From the IMG/VR virus record IMGVR_UViG_3300012936_000013, positions 1 through 59,230 of that record: a stretch of 59,230 nucleotides of DNA; one strand, 5' to 3'. The translations under genes and the position numbers were made by a program. Source of the DNA: a virus. The notes below the pieces were generated by a model that made no database searches, was not told the origin of the DNA, and saw only the letters and a list, made by a program, of their open reading frames with translations. Positions 47,512 to 57,700 of the stretch are shown here, in pieces (within the stretch, counting starts at the first letter, position 1; each line of letters starts with the position of its first letter).

Positions 47512-47793
47512 TTACACCACTTCACTGGTGTTGTTAAGTGAAAAGATCGTATTTTCTTCTACGTTCTCATAACTGGTCTCAGTTGTGGTAGTGTTCCAGT
47601 TGAAAACTCGGAAACCACTGTTTTCCACATCCCAGACAAGCTCAAGCCCATCCGCTAGGTTCCGGGCTGTACCAGTACCAGAGACTTGCTCGTTTAGAAA
47701 CTGCTCTGGTAGATCGTTGAGGCGCACGAACGTCATTGTTCGCTCATCGCCAGACTTCTTAGTAAATGTACCTGTATACATTTTCATGTTCAT
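47512..47793 (-). CDS. Small WYL_2/DUF2693-like SH3-fold protein, 93 aa
   Basis: MYTGTFTKKSGDERTMTFVR, LNDLPEQFL, LVWDVENSGFRVFNWN. This matches the small phage family with an Sm-like SH3 barrel (WYL_2, DUF2693) next to replication genes in T4-like marine phages. The second ATG (47793) has the best ribosome-site spacing. Function unknown, possibly nucleic-acid binding. Confidence 0.65.
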   Translation of the reverse strand: MNMKMYTGTFTKKSGDERTMTFVRLNDLPEQFLNEQVSGTGTARNLADGLELVWDVENSGFRVFNWNTTTTETSYENVEENTIFSLNNTSEVV

Positions 47794-47825
47794 CATCTTC
47801 TCCTTTTTGTTAATGATGTTTTGTT

Positions 47826-47854
47826 ATTATAACCTATCCCTGACCCTGTGTCAA
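47826..47854 (-). promoter_or_regulatory. Consensus sigma-70 promoter
   Basis: TTGACA (47849-47854) and TATAAT (47826-47831), both perfect, 17-base spacer. It overlaps the last codons of the tubulin-like gene and drives the 93-aa and SSB genes. Confidence 0.9.
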
Positions 47855-48709
47855 GAACTTTTTTAAATTATTTTCATTTTGTACTTCATCCGCAAAAGCA
47901 ATGAAGTAAGCATAGTCTTCATCATACTTCGTCTCATTAATCTGAAACGAGACTTTGACATTTTCTTTTTGTGACTTCTCCCTCATCTTAGATTTTAGAT
48001 TCTTGAAAAACTCTCCGTCCTCAACCGAGGATTTATTGATACCAATATAATACACCTTTTCTCTGATATTGTCAAGAGGAAAAAGCAAATTTTCTTCAAA
48101 ATTTTCTGGGTTGACAACTCCGTAAGAACAAATTCGGTGGTGTTCCTCTGCTTCGGCAAGATTCTTAAACACAGGCTCCGTGTTGGAAAATACGTTCACC
48201 ATGTGAACTGTTCCAACTAGCGCATCGTTGAGTGCATCATAATAGCCACGTACAGGCAAGTCTCCAAGCACAGCTTCAAGAGACGGATTGTAAACAAGAG
48301 AAATATTATCAAACAAGCCCGAGCGTGCATACTCCTGTAGAACATGAAAACTGATCCTGTTTAAGATATATTTCTTACCCCCCATGAGGGCAATATCTGG
48401 CGTGATGTAAACGAGTCTCAAGTTACAATGTCTTATTTGACTCAAGATCCGCAAAGACGCTCCTGCAATCTTGCCGCCGCCTGCAAGGATGAAGGTGACG
48501 TTGGTGCCTTCTGAGAAGTCAGAGAAAAAATCAGACATGTCAGGGCACGAAGACTCATACTCCTCAGAAGTCTTTTGCTCTGGCATTGAGAAAACACCTT
48601 CACCTTCCGGAAGACCAGAATCAATTTTATACACCTTGTACTGTGGGTATCTCTTAAAAGACTCTGCCACTGCACAGCCTGCCCCACCTAATCCTACTAT
48701 TGCGTCCAT
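47834..48709 (-). CDS. Tubulin/FtsZ-like protein
   Basis: 291 aa. AIVGLGGAGCAVAESFKRY at the start matches the first Rossmann strand and loop of FtsZ/tubulin, and FILAGGGKIAGASLRIL is in the place of the GGGTGTG signature but has lost its exact form. SLDNIREKVYYIGINKSSV and a helical C-terminus follow. Related proteins occur near the replication genes of cyanomyoviruses. GTP binding and filament formation are not certain. It might form a centring or segregation filament, as PhuZ does in jumbo phages. Contains a promoter inside. Confidence 0.7.
   Translation of the reverse strand: MDAIVGLGGAGCAVAESFKRYPQYKVYKIDSGLPEGEGVFSMPEQKTSEEYESSCPDMSDFFSDFSEGTNVTFILAGGGKIAGASLRILSQIRHCNLRLVYITPDIALMGGKKYILNRISFHVLQEYARSGLFDNISLVYNPSLEAVLGDLPVRGYYDALNDALVGTVHMVNVFSNTEPVFKNLAEAEEHHRICSYGVVNPENFEENLLFPLDNIREKVYYIGINKSSVEDGEFFKNLKSKMREKSQKENVKVSFQINETKYDEDYAYFIAFADEVQNENNLKKFLTQGQG
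48047..48075 (-). promoter_or_regulatory. Sigma-70-like promoter inside the tubulin-like gene
   Basis: TTGACA (48070-48075), 17-base spacer, TATTAT (48047-48052), in coding sequence. Confidence 0.7.
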
Positions 48710-49896
48710 TTATTTATTTCCCTCATGTCTCCAAAGTTACGTCCGACCCTCATGTTGGTCTTGAAACGTCCAAGTTCCGTATCTGAAAAAATCTTAACTA
48801 ACTCTGGTATAATATAACACTCATCAGCCTTCATGTCAAGCACTAAATTGTCATGAATGCAAAAAGATACAAAAGAATTCAACCCAGTCATGCGTTCATC
48901 CACCGCTAACATTCTCCTCAAAAGCAGATCGCTGGTCGTGCTCTGGATAATATAGTTCAGTGCATGTTTCTCGTCAGCCGGAATTGTTCTGGAAAAAAAG
49001 GTATTCACTTGGCTCCCGGTGAAGTATTTTTGTACCACCGCCTCACGATCATACATGCTATCCAGAGAAGCATCTTTCCTTTCTGGATTATACATCCAAG
49101 CAAACACTTTTCTTTTCGCTTCGTCTCTAGTCTCGTTCCCATCAAAAACATTCTTTATGTTCCAGTCGTGAATATCTCCTTCTGGCTGGTTCTTCCCCAC
49201 CAGTGCTAGGAGTGTCCGAAGCTCTGCGGCGTTAAAATCTAGTTCAACCAAATAGTCATTCTTCGGCTCTATAACATTTCGCAACTCACGACTCATGTTG
49301 TGAATAGGGAAGGAATTTTTGTGTGTAGATAGGCGACCAGTCTTTGTTCCAAATAAATTATATTTCACTGTTTGATCACCCTGTCTAAACTTTTTCCAAA
49401 AGTTACGAACATGTGGCTTAACCATCTCGCTGGAAATATTGTCAAAGTTCAGAGCAAGGGGTTGTTGTCCTATGCGTGAAATCAACTTAGCCGCTTGAGA
49501 CAGGAATTCATAATTTTTCGGCTTATCATATGTCTCAAAGACGTGTGCACAAATCTGATTTTTGACCTCGCAATACTCCTTCAAATATCTTTCGGGAACA
49601 AGTTCATAAAAACAGTGATCTTGCAACGAGACTTTCGCTGAGGAAAAAGATCTGATGTAAGCCTTCATCCTGTTTGACACACTGCTCCACTCTGCCTTTA
49701 GTTCGTCAGGACAAACGTCTGTCAGGGAGGCACCACCCGTGTAGATCTGTGCGTATTCAACAGTGTCGTCTGCAACGTGAGGAGAGAAAGACCAAGTAGC
49801 TGTTAGTTCAGCATCCGGCTTTTCGTCATAATAAATCTCGCCATTGGCATAAACCGCTGCACAATGTTTCTTGTCGTCCAATATCTGGAATATCAT
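48697..49896 (-). CDS. Small family A DNA polymerase (polymerase domain)
   Basis: 399 aa. FGTKTGRLSTHKNSFP, VELDFNAAELRTLLALVG (motif A), EAKRKVFAWMYNP (motif B) and FCIHDNLVLDM (motif C) are in Pol I order. No 3'-5' exonuclease domain is seen and it is half the length of T7 polymerase. The usual HDE of motif C is HDN; the catalytic Asp is kept. With a DnaE also present it may be a repair or specialised enzyme. It overlaps the tubulin-like gene and carries an internal promoter. Confidence 0.85.
   Translation of the reverse strand: MIFQILDDKKHCAAVYANGEIYYDEKPDAELTATWSFSPHVADDTVEYAQIYTGGASLTDVCPDELKAEWSSVSNRMKAYIRSFSSAKVSLQDHCFYELVPERYLKEYCEVKNQICAHVFETYDKPKNYEFLSQAAKLISRIGQQPLALNFDNISSEMVKPHVRNFWKKFRQGDQTVKYNLFGTKTGRLSTHKNSFPIHNMSRELRNVIEPKNDYLVELDFNAAELRTLLALVGKNQPEGDIHDWNIKNVFDGNETRDEAKRKVFAWMYNPERKDASLDSMYDREAVVQKYFTGSQVNTFFSRTIPADEKHALNYIIQSTTSDLLLRRMLAVDERMTGLNSFVSFCIHDNLVLDMKADECYIIPELVKIFSDTELGRFKTNMRVGRNFGDMREINKWTQ
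48811..48839 (-). promoter_or_regulatory. Sigma-70-like promoter inside the PolA-like gene
   Basis: TTGACA (48834-48839), 17-base spacer, TATATT (48811-48816). In coding sequence; drives the tubulin-like gene. Confidence 0.8.
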
Positions 49897-49904
49897 CTAA
49901 CACC

Positions 49905-51167
49905 TTATTGGTAAAAACTAAAGCTCTTTGTCTTATTTATTCTTCTTGTTTCCAATATATCATGCAGTTGACCAGTTGTCAAGTCTTTTTTGTCAAAAAT
50001 TTCTCTGGTCTTGGGAGTGCTGCACGGATCCATGTTCTCGTGCAGGTATTTCATAGCCTCATTTTTATTCTTGACTCTTAAAATTTCTCTCGCTCGGTAA
50101 ACAACACGATCAAAGGTTGCCTGATTCCACGACTTCTTACACTCAAGCGCACGAACATATGCATACAGCTTGATGAAGTAATGATCTGAGTATTGCGAGA
50201 ACAATTCTTCTTCCGTATATGTCATTCTCTCCTCCAAGGCTGGGTTTTCTGTTCCATACTCTGCGTCAATAATTTGAACCACCGGATTCGCACTGACATA
50301 AGAATTATACCACCCCCACAGGAAATGTTTAAAATTTTCTAGCTCATACTCATAAATTTTTATGTAATAATCGGAGTAGAACTTGTCCCGAGTTGAGCCG
50401 CACCTCTTAATACTTCGCTGCATACCACGAGAATCCAGATCTGGAACCAATCTCCACGGAGCGTTCTTGTCAATTTTAAATCCGTGACGATTCGCCGCCT
50501 TTTTGAAGAACTCAAAGTTTCTATCTGAAAGATACGCAGCCTTGAGAGAGTCTAAATCGTGCGGAGCTTCGGCGATCTCTATAACCATCCCACTGTAATG
50601 TGGTGTTGCCTTGTGTGAGAGAAAAAAACCTTCCCTAGTCCAAGGTAGTTTGGATGTTGTCCTGTGTAGAAAATCAAGAAACACGCCAACAAAACTTTCA
50701 AAGTCCTTGATCTTATGATCGTTCGGGGTTGACATAAAAGGACCAGTGAAAACATCATAAAGGACTGAATTATAATTTTTATACTGCATATGCAAACTCA
50801 ACCACCCCAAGGTCGGCTTCAAGTTTCCATACAGAGATCTCTCTGCATCAATATCTCCACGAAAAATCGCCTTGTTCACGTGAGCGACAAGCGCCTTCCA
50901 AGCCTCAGCGATGGGTGGGATTACTAAAATTGTTTTTTCATCAGAAGAAGTAATTTGTCTAAGAAACCTCTCGTTCGCAACAACTGGTTCTTTCCTGTCG
51001 TTGACCCTTCCGAAATACCCATTCTTATACCAGAAATCACACTCTGCGTCTTTAAAAATAAAACAGTCGTACACGTCCCTAAAGTAAAAGGAGCCAAAAG
51101 CATTTAATTTATTAGATCCTTGAGGGTTAGTAATGTCATCGTTGCTTGCTAAATCTTTTCTTTTCAT
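49905..51167 (-). CDS. Hypothetical, possibly structural protein, 420 aa
   Basis: FGSFYFRDVYDCFIFKDAE, then an aromatic-rich mixed body (WLSLHMQYKNYNSV, EFFKKAANRHGF, KHFLWGWYNSYV). It sits between baseplate genes and the replication block and is cotranscribed with the tail genes, so a virion or assembly role is likely. The last 30 codons contain a promoter for the PolA-like gene. No family recognised. Confidence 0.5.
   Translation of the reverse strand: MKRKDLASNDDITNPQGSNKLNAFGSFYFRDVYDCFIFKDAECDFWYKNGYFGRVNDRKEPVVANERFLRQITSSDEKTILVIPPIAEAWKALVAHVNKAIFRGDIDAERSLYGNLKPTLGWLSLHMQYKNYNSVLYDVFTGPFMSTPNDHKIKDFESFVGVFLDFLHRTTSKLPWTREGFFLSHKATPHYSGMVIEIAEAPHDLDSLKAAYLSDRNFEFFKKAANRHGFKIDKNAPWRLVPDLDSRGMQRSIKRCGSTRDKFYSDYYIKIYEYELENFKHFLWGWYNSYVSANPVVQIIDAEYGTENPALEERMTYTEEELFSQYSDHYFIKLYAYVRALECKKSWNQATFDRVVYRAREILRVKNKNEAMKYLHENMDPCSTPKTREIFDKKDLTTGQLHDILETRRINKTKSFSFYQ
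49954..49982 (-). promoter_or_regulatory. Sigma-70-like promoter inside the 420-aa gene
   Basis: TTGACA (49977-49982), 17-base spacer, TATATT (49954-49959), preceded by an A-tract. Drives the PolA-like gene and marks the border between tail and replication genes. Confidence 0.85.
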
Positions 51168-51170
51168 TTT

Positions 51171-53684
51171 CTACCCCCCTATGCCCGGTAACTCGCCCGG
51201 TGGTCCTCCGGGAACCGTAGCCGTTGGTGCCTTTTCTTCCGACTCCTCACAATCCTCATTAGGAGGACATTTCTTAGGCTGGCAATACTTGTTAGTCCCA
51301 GTCTTCTTGCCCTCGCCCATGGATTGCCAAATGCATGTAAGTTTGGTTTCAAACTTTCCCGACTCAATAAAATTCTGCGCCTTGGTGACAAGATAATAGC
51401 CACCAATACCTAAGATGTTTGCCGGGGATCCTTTCGTACCCCCGTCGCCATAGACAGAGAATGCGCCGGGATCAATAAAGACCATCTGACCGGGAACAAA
51501 CATCGTGTTACCAACCATGTCCACATCGGCATTGTACATTGCACGTAGAGCAAGGTTTCCGGGACCGTCTGCCTGAATTCTTGACGCTGCAACATGAGGA
51601 GCATCCTCTCGCTTGAAACTGACCTTCTTGACGAGACCACGATCTGCACCCAACACAAAGTGATAAACACCCAAAGCAGAATCACGCTGTTCCCGTGTCT
51701 CACCACCGGAGGGTGGTCCCATGTTGGTGCTCGCACCTGATGCGTAGATAAAATAATAACTACCCGACTTCAACCCTGCGGCGTTGTCTCCTGACGGGTA
51801 ATCTAAAACCTTCAAGCTGCCAATGTTGGTGGTGCTGTTGTTTCCAAACGAATTAACAGACTTTTTTCCCGTTATCCTACACCTCAAGTCATCAGACAGT
51901 GGCAACTCTAGAACTCTAGAATTTAGCTTTGTGCGATACCCGTTGGCACACGCACCAAAACAATCTTTACCCATCGCATTGGAGACCAAGCTCATAATTA
52001 AATTCTGTAAGAAATCCTTCAGCGGCCATTTTTCTCGCTGAGGTACGACAGCTTGCTCAAAGAACCAAATCTTAAACATGTTTAATGAAATCGGAATGTC
52101 ACCCAAGCAAACATTTTTTCTTTCCCCCGAAATAGGATCTCTATAGTCAAAAGGACCAATGATGTTTCTAATCTCTTTAAGACCACTCTCTCTGCGTGCC
52201 GCTGCGAAAGCGACTTCTAAGATTCCACCAAGATATAAGAAGTTTAAGCGAACATGATTCTTCTTTGGGTTAGATGGTAGCATGGATGCCAAGAGACCAG
52301 TACCTCCCTCCTCAGTCTGCGTGTCTTCTTTTAATTCTGTGGCTATTTCTTTTCTCTCATCTGGATCTTTCTCTCCTTGGAGTTCTTCTGCTGCTGCCTT
52401 AACATCTCCAAACGAACCTCCGGGAGATCTCTGTGGCGCATTGTTCGCCCACTCTGGGTTTTTAGCTCTGGCTTCTCTCATCTTCTTCACCCGAGCTTTA
52501 ATCTGATCTGCCTTAGATGCCAAGTCACCACCGACGAGTCCAAAAAAAGAACTTTCTGTAAAAACGTCAATCTGATCGTGTGGAACATCAATAAATAAAA
52601 CATGCCCCCTGTCTTCTAGGGCAGACAAGAAAGTTTTATATCTTTCAGTGTTTATCGCATCCTGTAGTTCTTCAGACTTCTCTTTCATCTCATCAGCGGT
52701 TTCCTGTGCGTCTTCAGATCTCTGGGTTCCGTCTGGACACTTCTTATTGGTGATGGCTTTCGCAGCACCCGATAAAGCGTTAGCGACCTCGCCCACCATT
52801 CTGCTCACCATGCTGTCTGAAAGCAAAACATCAGCCTTCGGATCTGCCATAACACCTTCTGGTGCTGCCATGTAATCAATCGTCAGTGTAACCATTCCAA
52901 TGTCGTCAAATGAAATGTCGTGCTTTACCATTGTAAGAAAAAAAGTTGATGACGCTTGTTGCATCACGCTTGCCGCCGCTTGGGTTTCCTCATCTGCACC
53001 TTGAGGAGCCGCCCAGCCAACCGTTGCTTTGATTCTAAAGTATTTATTATTATATGTTCTGCCGCCCGTGCAGGGTTCTGTTTTAAATTTTGCGTTTTGA
53101 TGAATCAGATCAACATATCGGACAGTCTTCTCGGAACCAGTAGCACTAAAAGCGCCATTCTCAGCCTTAATCGCCTTAGACTTCACTGGACTGAACATCT
53201 CGTCCATGCTCTGAAAATACATTACCAGTTTTGCCTCTACCATTCGGTCAGCCTCTACTGGGTTACCACCTGCAAGATTGAACTCAAAACTTTTTATGCC
53301 GCAACCGGCACCTCGCCCACGGCGACTAGACAAGATCCCATCTAAAGTATCGTTGGTTAGCGAGTTTTCAAAGATTAACTCGTACTCCTCCCCTTCCGAC
53401 TTCTCCGACTCGTAATAAACTTTGTATAATTTAATATATGGTGTCAGGGCAGCAATTGATGCAGGCTTCAACTTCATAATGTCGCCGAGACCTTTTCTCG
53501 TTACGAGGCTTGTTATGAACTTTACAGGGTCATCGCCATTTAGCTTCATCAACCCCTTATATCTTCGGGCAGCACCCCATGACTCAAACACGTCCATGTT
53601 AGAAAGCAAGAAGCACTGCTCGTTGAGCCTTCTATCCGCTGCAACTTCCTCATCTGAACCTTTGTGTTCTTCTCTTTCACTCAT
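51171..53684 (-). CDS. Baseplate hub-like structural protein, 837 aa
   Basis: GAGGGG before the ATG at 53684. An N-terminal FENSLTNDTLDGILSSRRG block, a long insert of charged helices (about 320-500), then MVFIDPGAFSVYGDGG and GIGGYYLVTKAQNFIESGKF, which resembles the tail-hub barrel with a late-annotated T-K-x-x-x-x-I-x-x-G-x-F-x-T motif. The C-terminus is Pro/Gly-rich. It lies after the LysM-like baseplate protein, as hub genes do. Function by position and pattern. Confidence 0.6.
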   Translation of the reverse strand: MSEREEHKGSDEEVAADRRLNEQCFLLSNMDVFESWGAARRYKGLMKLNGDDPVKFITSLVTRKGLGDIMKLKPASIAALTPYIKLYKVYYESEKSEGEEYELIFENSLTNDTLDGILSSRRGRGAGCGIKSFEFNLAGGNPVEADRMVEAKLVMYFQSMDEMFSPVKSKAIKAENGAFSATGSEKTVRYVDLIHQNAKFKTEPCTGGRTYNNKYFRIKATVGWAAPQGADEETQAAASVMQQASSTFFLTMVKHDISFDDIGMVTLTIDYMAAPEGVMADPKADVLLSDSMVSRMVGEVANALSGAAKAITNKKCPDGTQRSEDAQETADEMKEKSEELQDAINTERYKTFLSALEDRGHVLFIDVPHDQIDVFTESSFFGLVGGDLASKADQIKARVKKMREARAKNPEWANNAPQRSPGGSFGDVKAAAEELQGEKDPDERKEIATELKEDTQTEEGGTGLLASMLPSNPKKNHVRLNFLYLGGILEVAFAAARRESGLKEIRNIIGPFDYRDPISGERKNVCLGDIPISLNMFKIWFFEQAVVPQREKWPLKDFLQNLIMSLVSNAMGKDCFGACANGYRTKLNSRVLELPLSDDLRCRITGKKSVNSFGNNSTTNIGSLKVLDYPSGDNAAGLKSGSYYFIYASGASTNMGPPSGGETREQRDSALGVYHFVLGADRGLVKKVSFKREDAPHVAASRIQADGPGNLALRAMYNADVDMVGNTMFVPGQMVFIDPGAFSVYGDGGTKGSPANILGIGGYYLVTKAQNFIESGKFETKLTCIWQSMGEGKKTGTNKYCQPKKCPPNEDCEESEEKAPTATVPGGPPGELPGIGG

Positions 53685-53685
53685 T

Positions 53686-54021
53686 TTATCCCCTCACCAC
53701 ACGAAGTGCGTCTGGTAGTGGCACCGGAACAACGATCATCTCTCCTAATTCCACATGAGACTCTGTAGGTTTTGAATTGAATCTGGCAATCACCCACCAA
53801 AAAGAAGAATCACCATAATATTTGTGTGCGAGCTTATAAAAGCGGTCGCCAACTGACCACACGTGAGTGATAGTCTCAACTTGTGCAGCTAAATCTGGGG
53901 TTATCTCTCTCATCTTCGGAGTTGGATAATGATCAATAAACTTGACACCCCTCTTGCGGAAAGTCTCCTCGTACATTTCGTCCTGATTTCTTATTGTGCT
54001 TCTGTCAATCCTCTTTCCCAT
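53686..54021 (-). CDS. gp53/LysM-like baseplate protein
   Basis: 111 aa. ITHVWSVGDRFYKLAHKYYG and SSFWWVIARFNSKPTESHVE, then GEMIVVPVPLPDAL. This is the LysM-like arrangement (V-x-x-G-D-x-(L/F)...I-x-x-x-N...I-x-(I/V)-P) of phage baseplate wedge proteins such as T4 gp53. GGAGG upstream. A structural role at the tail tip is likely. Confidence 0.75.
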   Translation of the reverse strand: MGKRIDRSTIRNQDEMYEETFRKRGVKFIDHYPTPKMREITPDLAAQVETITHVWSVGDRFYKLAHKYYGDSSFWWVIARFNSKPTESHVELGEMIVVPVPLPDALRVVRG

Positions 54022-54026
54022 AGTTA

Positions 54027-54755
54027 TTAGCCTCCAAACCCACGGCGAATTGCTGCCTCTGCCCGACCAGCTACCGATGCTGGTTCTGCTGCTGCATCAG
54101 GACTCGCATTGCCATTCGCTGATGGTGGTGCTGGTAAAACCGTTTTACCTTTATTGTATGGGTATTGCGCTGGAAAGAGATCTCCGCCCTCCGTCTTGTA
54201 TCCCAAGTCGTGAGTGTGCATAACAGTAAACGTGCAAGTCAACGCAATCGTTTGCGGGTAAACATACGCACCACCGTCACTCTCAAAAAACCCTTGATCT
54301 AGATCGGGCGAATATGCAAAGCCGTCAATGGTTCCTGTCAAGCCACCCTCTTTGGCAGACACACCCGGTGCTCCCGATGCTGCATCTTGCACAAGATTAG
54401 CAAACTTTAATCTAATTAATGGAGAACCTTTCATCGTAGTTCCCTCGTAAGACGGATACAACATTTTAAATAGTTGAGAACATTTCTCCATATTGCTCTC
54501 AGCTTCTTCAGCGCCGTCTGCTACACAATCCCACGAAATACTAATTGTTCTGGTCGTGCCTTTGAAGGTCTGAATGGGATCCATTCTACCGTACACGTCC
54601 TCACTGTTCCACTCAGAAGCAAAAGAGTCTTCAAAGTCTGTAAGGAAAGCTCTAAATTTTACTGTGTCGCCAGTCAGCACTGAAAAGAATTCAATTACTT
54701 GTCCTCGCTGCTCTTGGCGGGCTGGACCGTTGACATATCCTGTATTTTCTGCCAT
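54027..54755 (-). CDS. Baseplate/tail-tube junction-like protein, 242 aa
   Basis: VIEFFSVLTGDTVKFRAFLT, SEWNSEDVYGRMDPIQTF and GTTRTISISWDCVADGAEE are the start of a family common in marine myophages (tail tube initiator or baseplate junction). The C-terminal 40 aa are Ala/Pro-rich and end AIRRGFGG. GAGG upstream of the ATG. The position after the tape measure supports it. Confidence 0.65.
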   Translation of the reverse strand: MAENTGYVNGPARQEQRGQVIEFFSVLTGDTVKFRAFLTDFEDSFASEWNSEDVYGRMDPIQTFKGTTRTISISWDCVADGAEEAESNMEKCSQLFKMLYPSYEGTTMKGSPLIRLKFANLVQDAASGAPGVSAKEGGLTGTIDGFAYSPDLDQGFFESDGGAYVYPQTIALTCTFTVMHTHDLGYKTEGGDLFPAQYPYNKGKTVLPAPPSANGNASPDAAAEPASVAGRAEAAIRRGFGG

Positions 54756-54775
54756 TTTATTTTACCTCAGTTAAC

Positions 54776-57700
54776 TTAATTAGTTCTTAGGTTGTGTTTA
54801 TCTTCTAAATGAACATCAATAGCTCTGCCAAGCTCACGCCCGTTCAGTTCTAAGACAATATCCTTGCTGGCTCCTGACTCTCCACCGCCAGAACTTGACT
54901 CTCCACTGTTAATCTGTTTCAGTGCTTGGACAAATGCATCAACACTTGGTGCTTTATATTTAGCTTGTACATCTGCGTAAACAGCCGCCTGTTCAACGAG
55001 ACCCGAGACGTTCTCCACAGCTTCTGGGGTTACCTTAACTGACGCATCCGCTACCGAGGTCATCAATGTGGACATTGCAAAAGCCTTCTCCTCTGGCATG
55101 AGGGCAAGTGCCGATGAAACGCCGATGACACCGAATGCTATCTCCCACATCACATCTGCAATGTTTTTCAAGTCTGACAGAGCAGCAAGCCCCTCAAAGA
55201 ACTGACCAAGCGCCACCGCCTTTTCGGTCGGTACAGACTCAAAGCTCGTAGCCAACATGGAAAGAGCATTTTGGAATACTCCAATACCAGTTGAGAAGAA
55301 TGGTAGAGATGCGGCAAGTCCAACCGCCAACATTGAGAATGCAAAAGTAACAAGACCCGGACCCATCTTTGCAAGCCCTTCACCAATCGCTGGTAATTGC
55401 GCTGCAAACGGAGCAATTAAAGCAATAGCCTCACCGAATCGGAAAAGTGGACCTGCTAAGAAGTATAAGGCTGGTGCTAATATAAACGATGCAATAGCAA
55501 ACGGTAATGCTCCAAGCAGAAGCGTTATTCCTGAGTCCGCTATACCCCGAGCGAACACCGGCAACGCCTCACCAATCTCATGCATCATCTTGCCTGATCC
55601 CGGTTTCCAAACCTTCAGCGCAAGACCAAGAACCATCAAGCCCGGTGCTGCTGCTAGTGCACCAATACCAAAAAGAATACCACCATAGAACATAGGCAGC
55701 CCAGCCATCGCCATTGCCAATGCAAAAACAGGTAGCACAACTGCCAACCCTTCCATGATTTGATAAGATTTCTTGCCAAAAATCTTGAGCGCCAGTCCTA
55801 GAATAAGTAGACCGCCTGCCACCGCTAGGGCTCCACCGGTAAATGTCGTACCTGCCATGTACATAAATGGCGCAGCAAAGAACAACCCAAGTGAGAAAGC
55901 GATCAATGCGGGTGCAAGCCGTGTCATGGTTTTAGCTGATTTTCTGTCAAAAAGTTTTAATCCCATACCGATGGCTAAAAGACCCAGACCGATTAACAGT
56001 GCTGCCGGTGCAAACGTCGCTGCCGCCAACAGCATCAGCGGAGATGCAAAGAACAGCGAGAGTGCAAACAGTGCAAGAGTCGGACCAAGCAATGCCATGA
56101 CTGGAATTGTCTTGTCGTTGAATAATAATAAAGCCATACCGATCAGCAACAACCCTGTTCCAACTAGAATCGCCGCTGGAGCAAACAGGGCACCTGCAAT
56201 CAGCATTAATGGCGCTGAGAATATTAGACCTGCCGCCAGAACGGATAATGCTGGTCCCAAGAGAGCCATAATCAATACCGTCTCAAAGCCGAATAGTTGA
56301 AGTGCTGCTCCCAAGACTCCCAAACCGACTCCAAGTAGGAGTGCCGCTGGTGCTATGACAAGTGCCGCTGATCCAAAAGGAATAGATGCAGCCAAAAGAG
56401 CCCCTGCGAACATCGGCAAGAAAATTGACAGCAGAATCATTCCCGGAATTCCCAAGGTCGCAATCGCAAGACCCACGCCCAGTACGGCGAACCCGATACC
56501 AAGAGCAACCGCCGCTGGTGCTATCGCTCCCGCTGCCAGACCCATTGGAATTGCCGATGCCAACAGAGACATTGCAAAAGCCGGTAAGACCGCAGACAAC
56601 AAGACCATACTTGGAATGCCCAGCATCCCAATCAGCAAGCCCACACCTAGAACAGCAAAACCGTACCCCAATGCCACAGCCGCTGGAACCATCATCGCTG
56701 CTGCCACCATGAGAAGTGGTGCTGATGCAAACAATGAAATTGCAAAAGCAGGCAAGACCATGGCGAGCGCAGCCATTGCTGGAATCCCTAATGTCGCAAT
56801 CATCAGACCGACCCCAAGTGCCGCAAAGCCGACACCCAGTCCGATGAGGGCAGGCACGGCAATCGCCGAAGTAGCTAGAAGTGGAGCAGCCATCGCCATA
56901 GCTATGGCAAATGGTACAATCGTGAGTGTTAATCCAATCATCGCCAAGAATGATTTTCCATCAAAAAGTTTCAGAGCCGCACCAAAGATTAAAAGACCCA
57001 CCGATCCCACAATGAGACCCGGTGCCATTGCCATCATGCCCTGACCAATTCCCGCTGCTGATATAACAAATAAAGGAATAATTGGTGCCATCAAGGCAAC
57101 CATGCCGACGAACGCCAATAGGGTCGCCATAAACATTCCAAGACCAAAGACAGCCGGTAAAATCGCATCAGGCATCTGCATGAACGCCTTGACTAAAGAT
57201 ACAATAGAATAGACAACAATTGCTGCCGAAATAGCAACGAGTCCCATGCCAAGCGCAATAGCCGCAAGTGCACCAACAGCGAGGATTGCCGGTGGAGATC
57301 CTAATGCTGCCATGCCAGCAGCGAGACCAAGCATACCGCCGCTTGCTGGTCCTGCTGTTGTCGCAACTGCTGTTTGAGCCACCGCCTGTTTTCCGAACAC
57401 CAGTGCCAAAAGACTTGAAGCGGCAGCAAGAGCATAGCGACCAACAGCCGCTGCTTTCTCCGCTATCGTCAAGGCAATCGTCTTCGCCGTCGCAAAAGCA
57501 CTAGCCGCTGCCATTCTTAGAGAGGCTAGAATACCCATGTTTTTAGCTGCCGTGTTGGCTGTAGTAGCTGTGGTGTTTATACTCGTGGCACCCGTGTTCA
57601 CGCCCTTCGCAGTAGTGTTTCCTGCGGTCGCTGCGGTGTTGAGACCTTCTTGTGTCGTTGCTCCCGCTGTTGCTGCTGCGTTCTGAGCTTCAGACAACGC

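Noticed and set aside
56355-57044. Plus-strand open frame of 229 codons rich in Pro, Ala and Ile
   Set aside because: It is the complement of the GC-rich hydrophobic repeats of the tape measure gene, and its own repeat pattern simply mirrors them.
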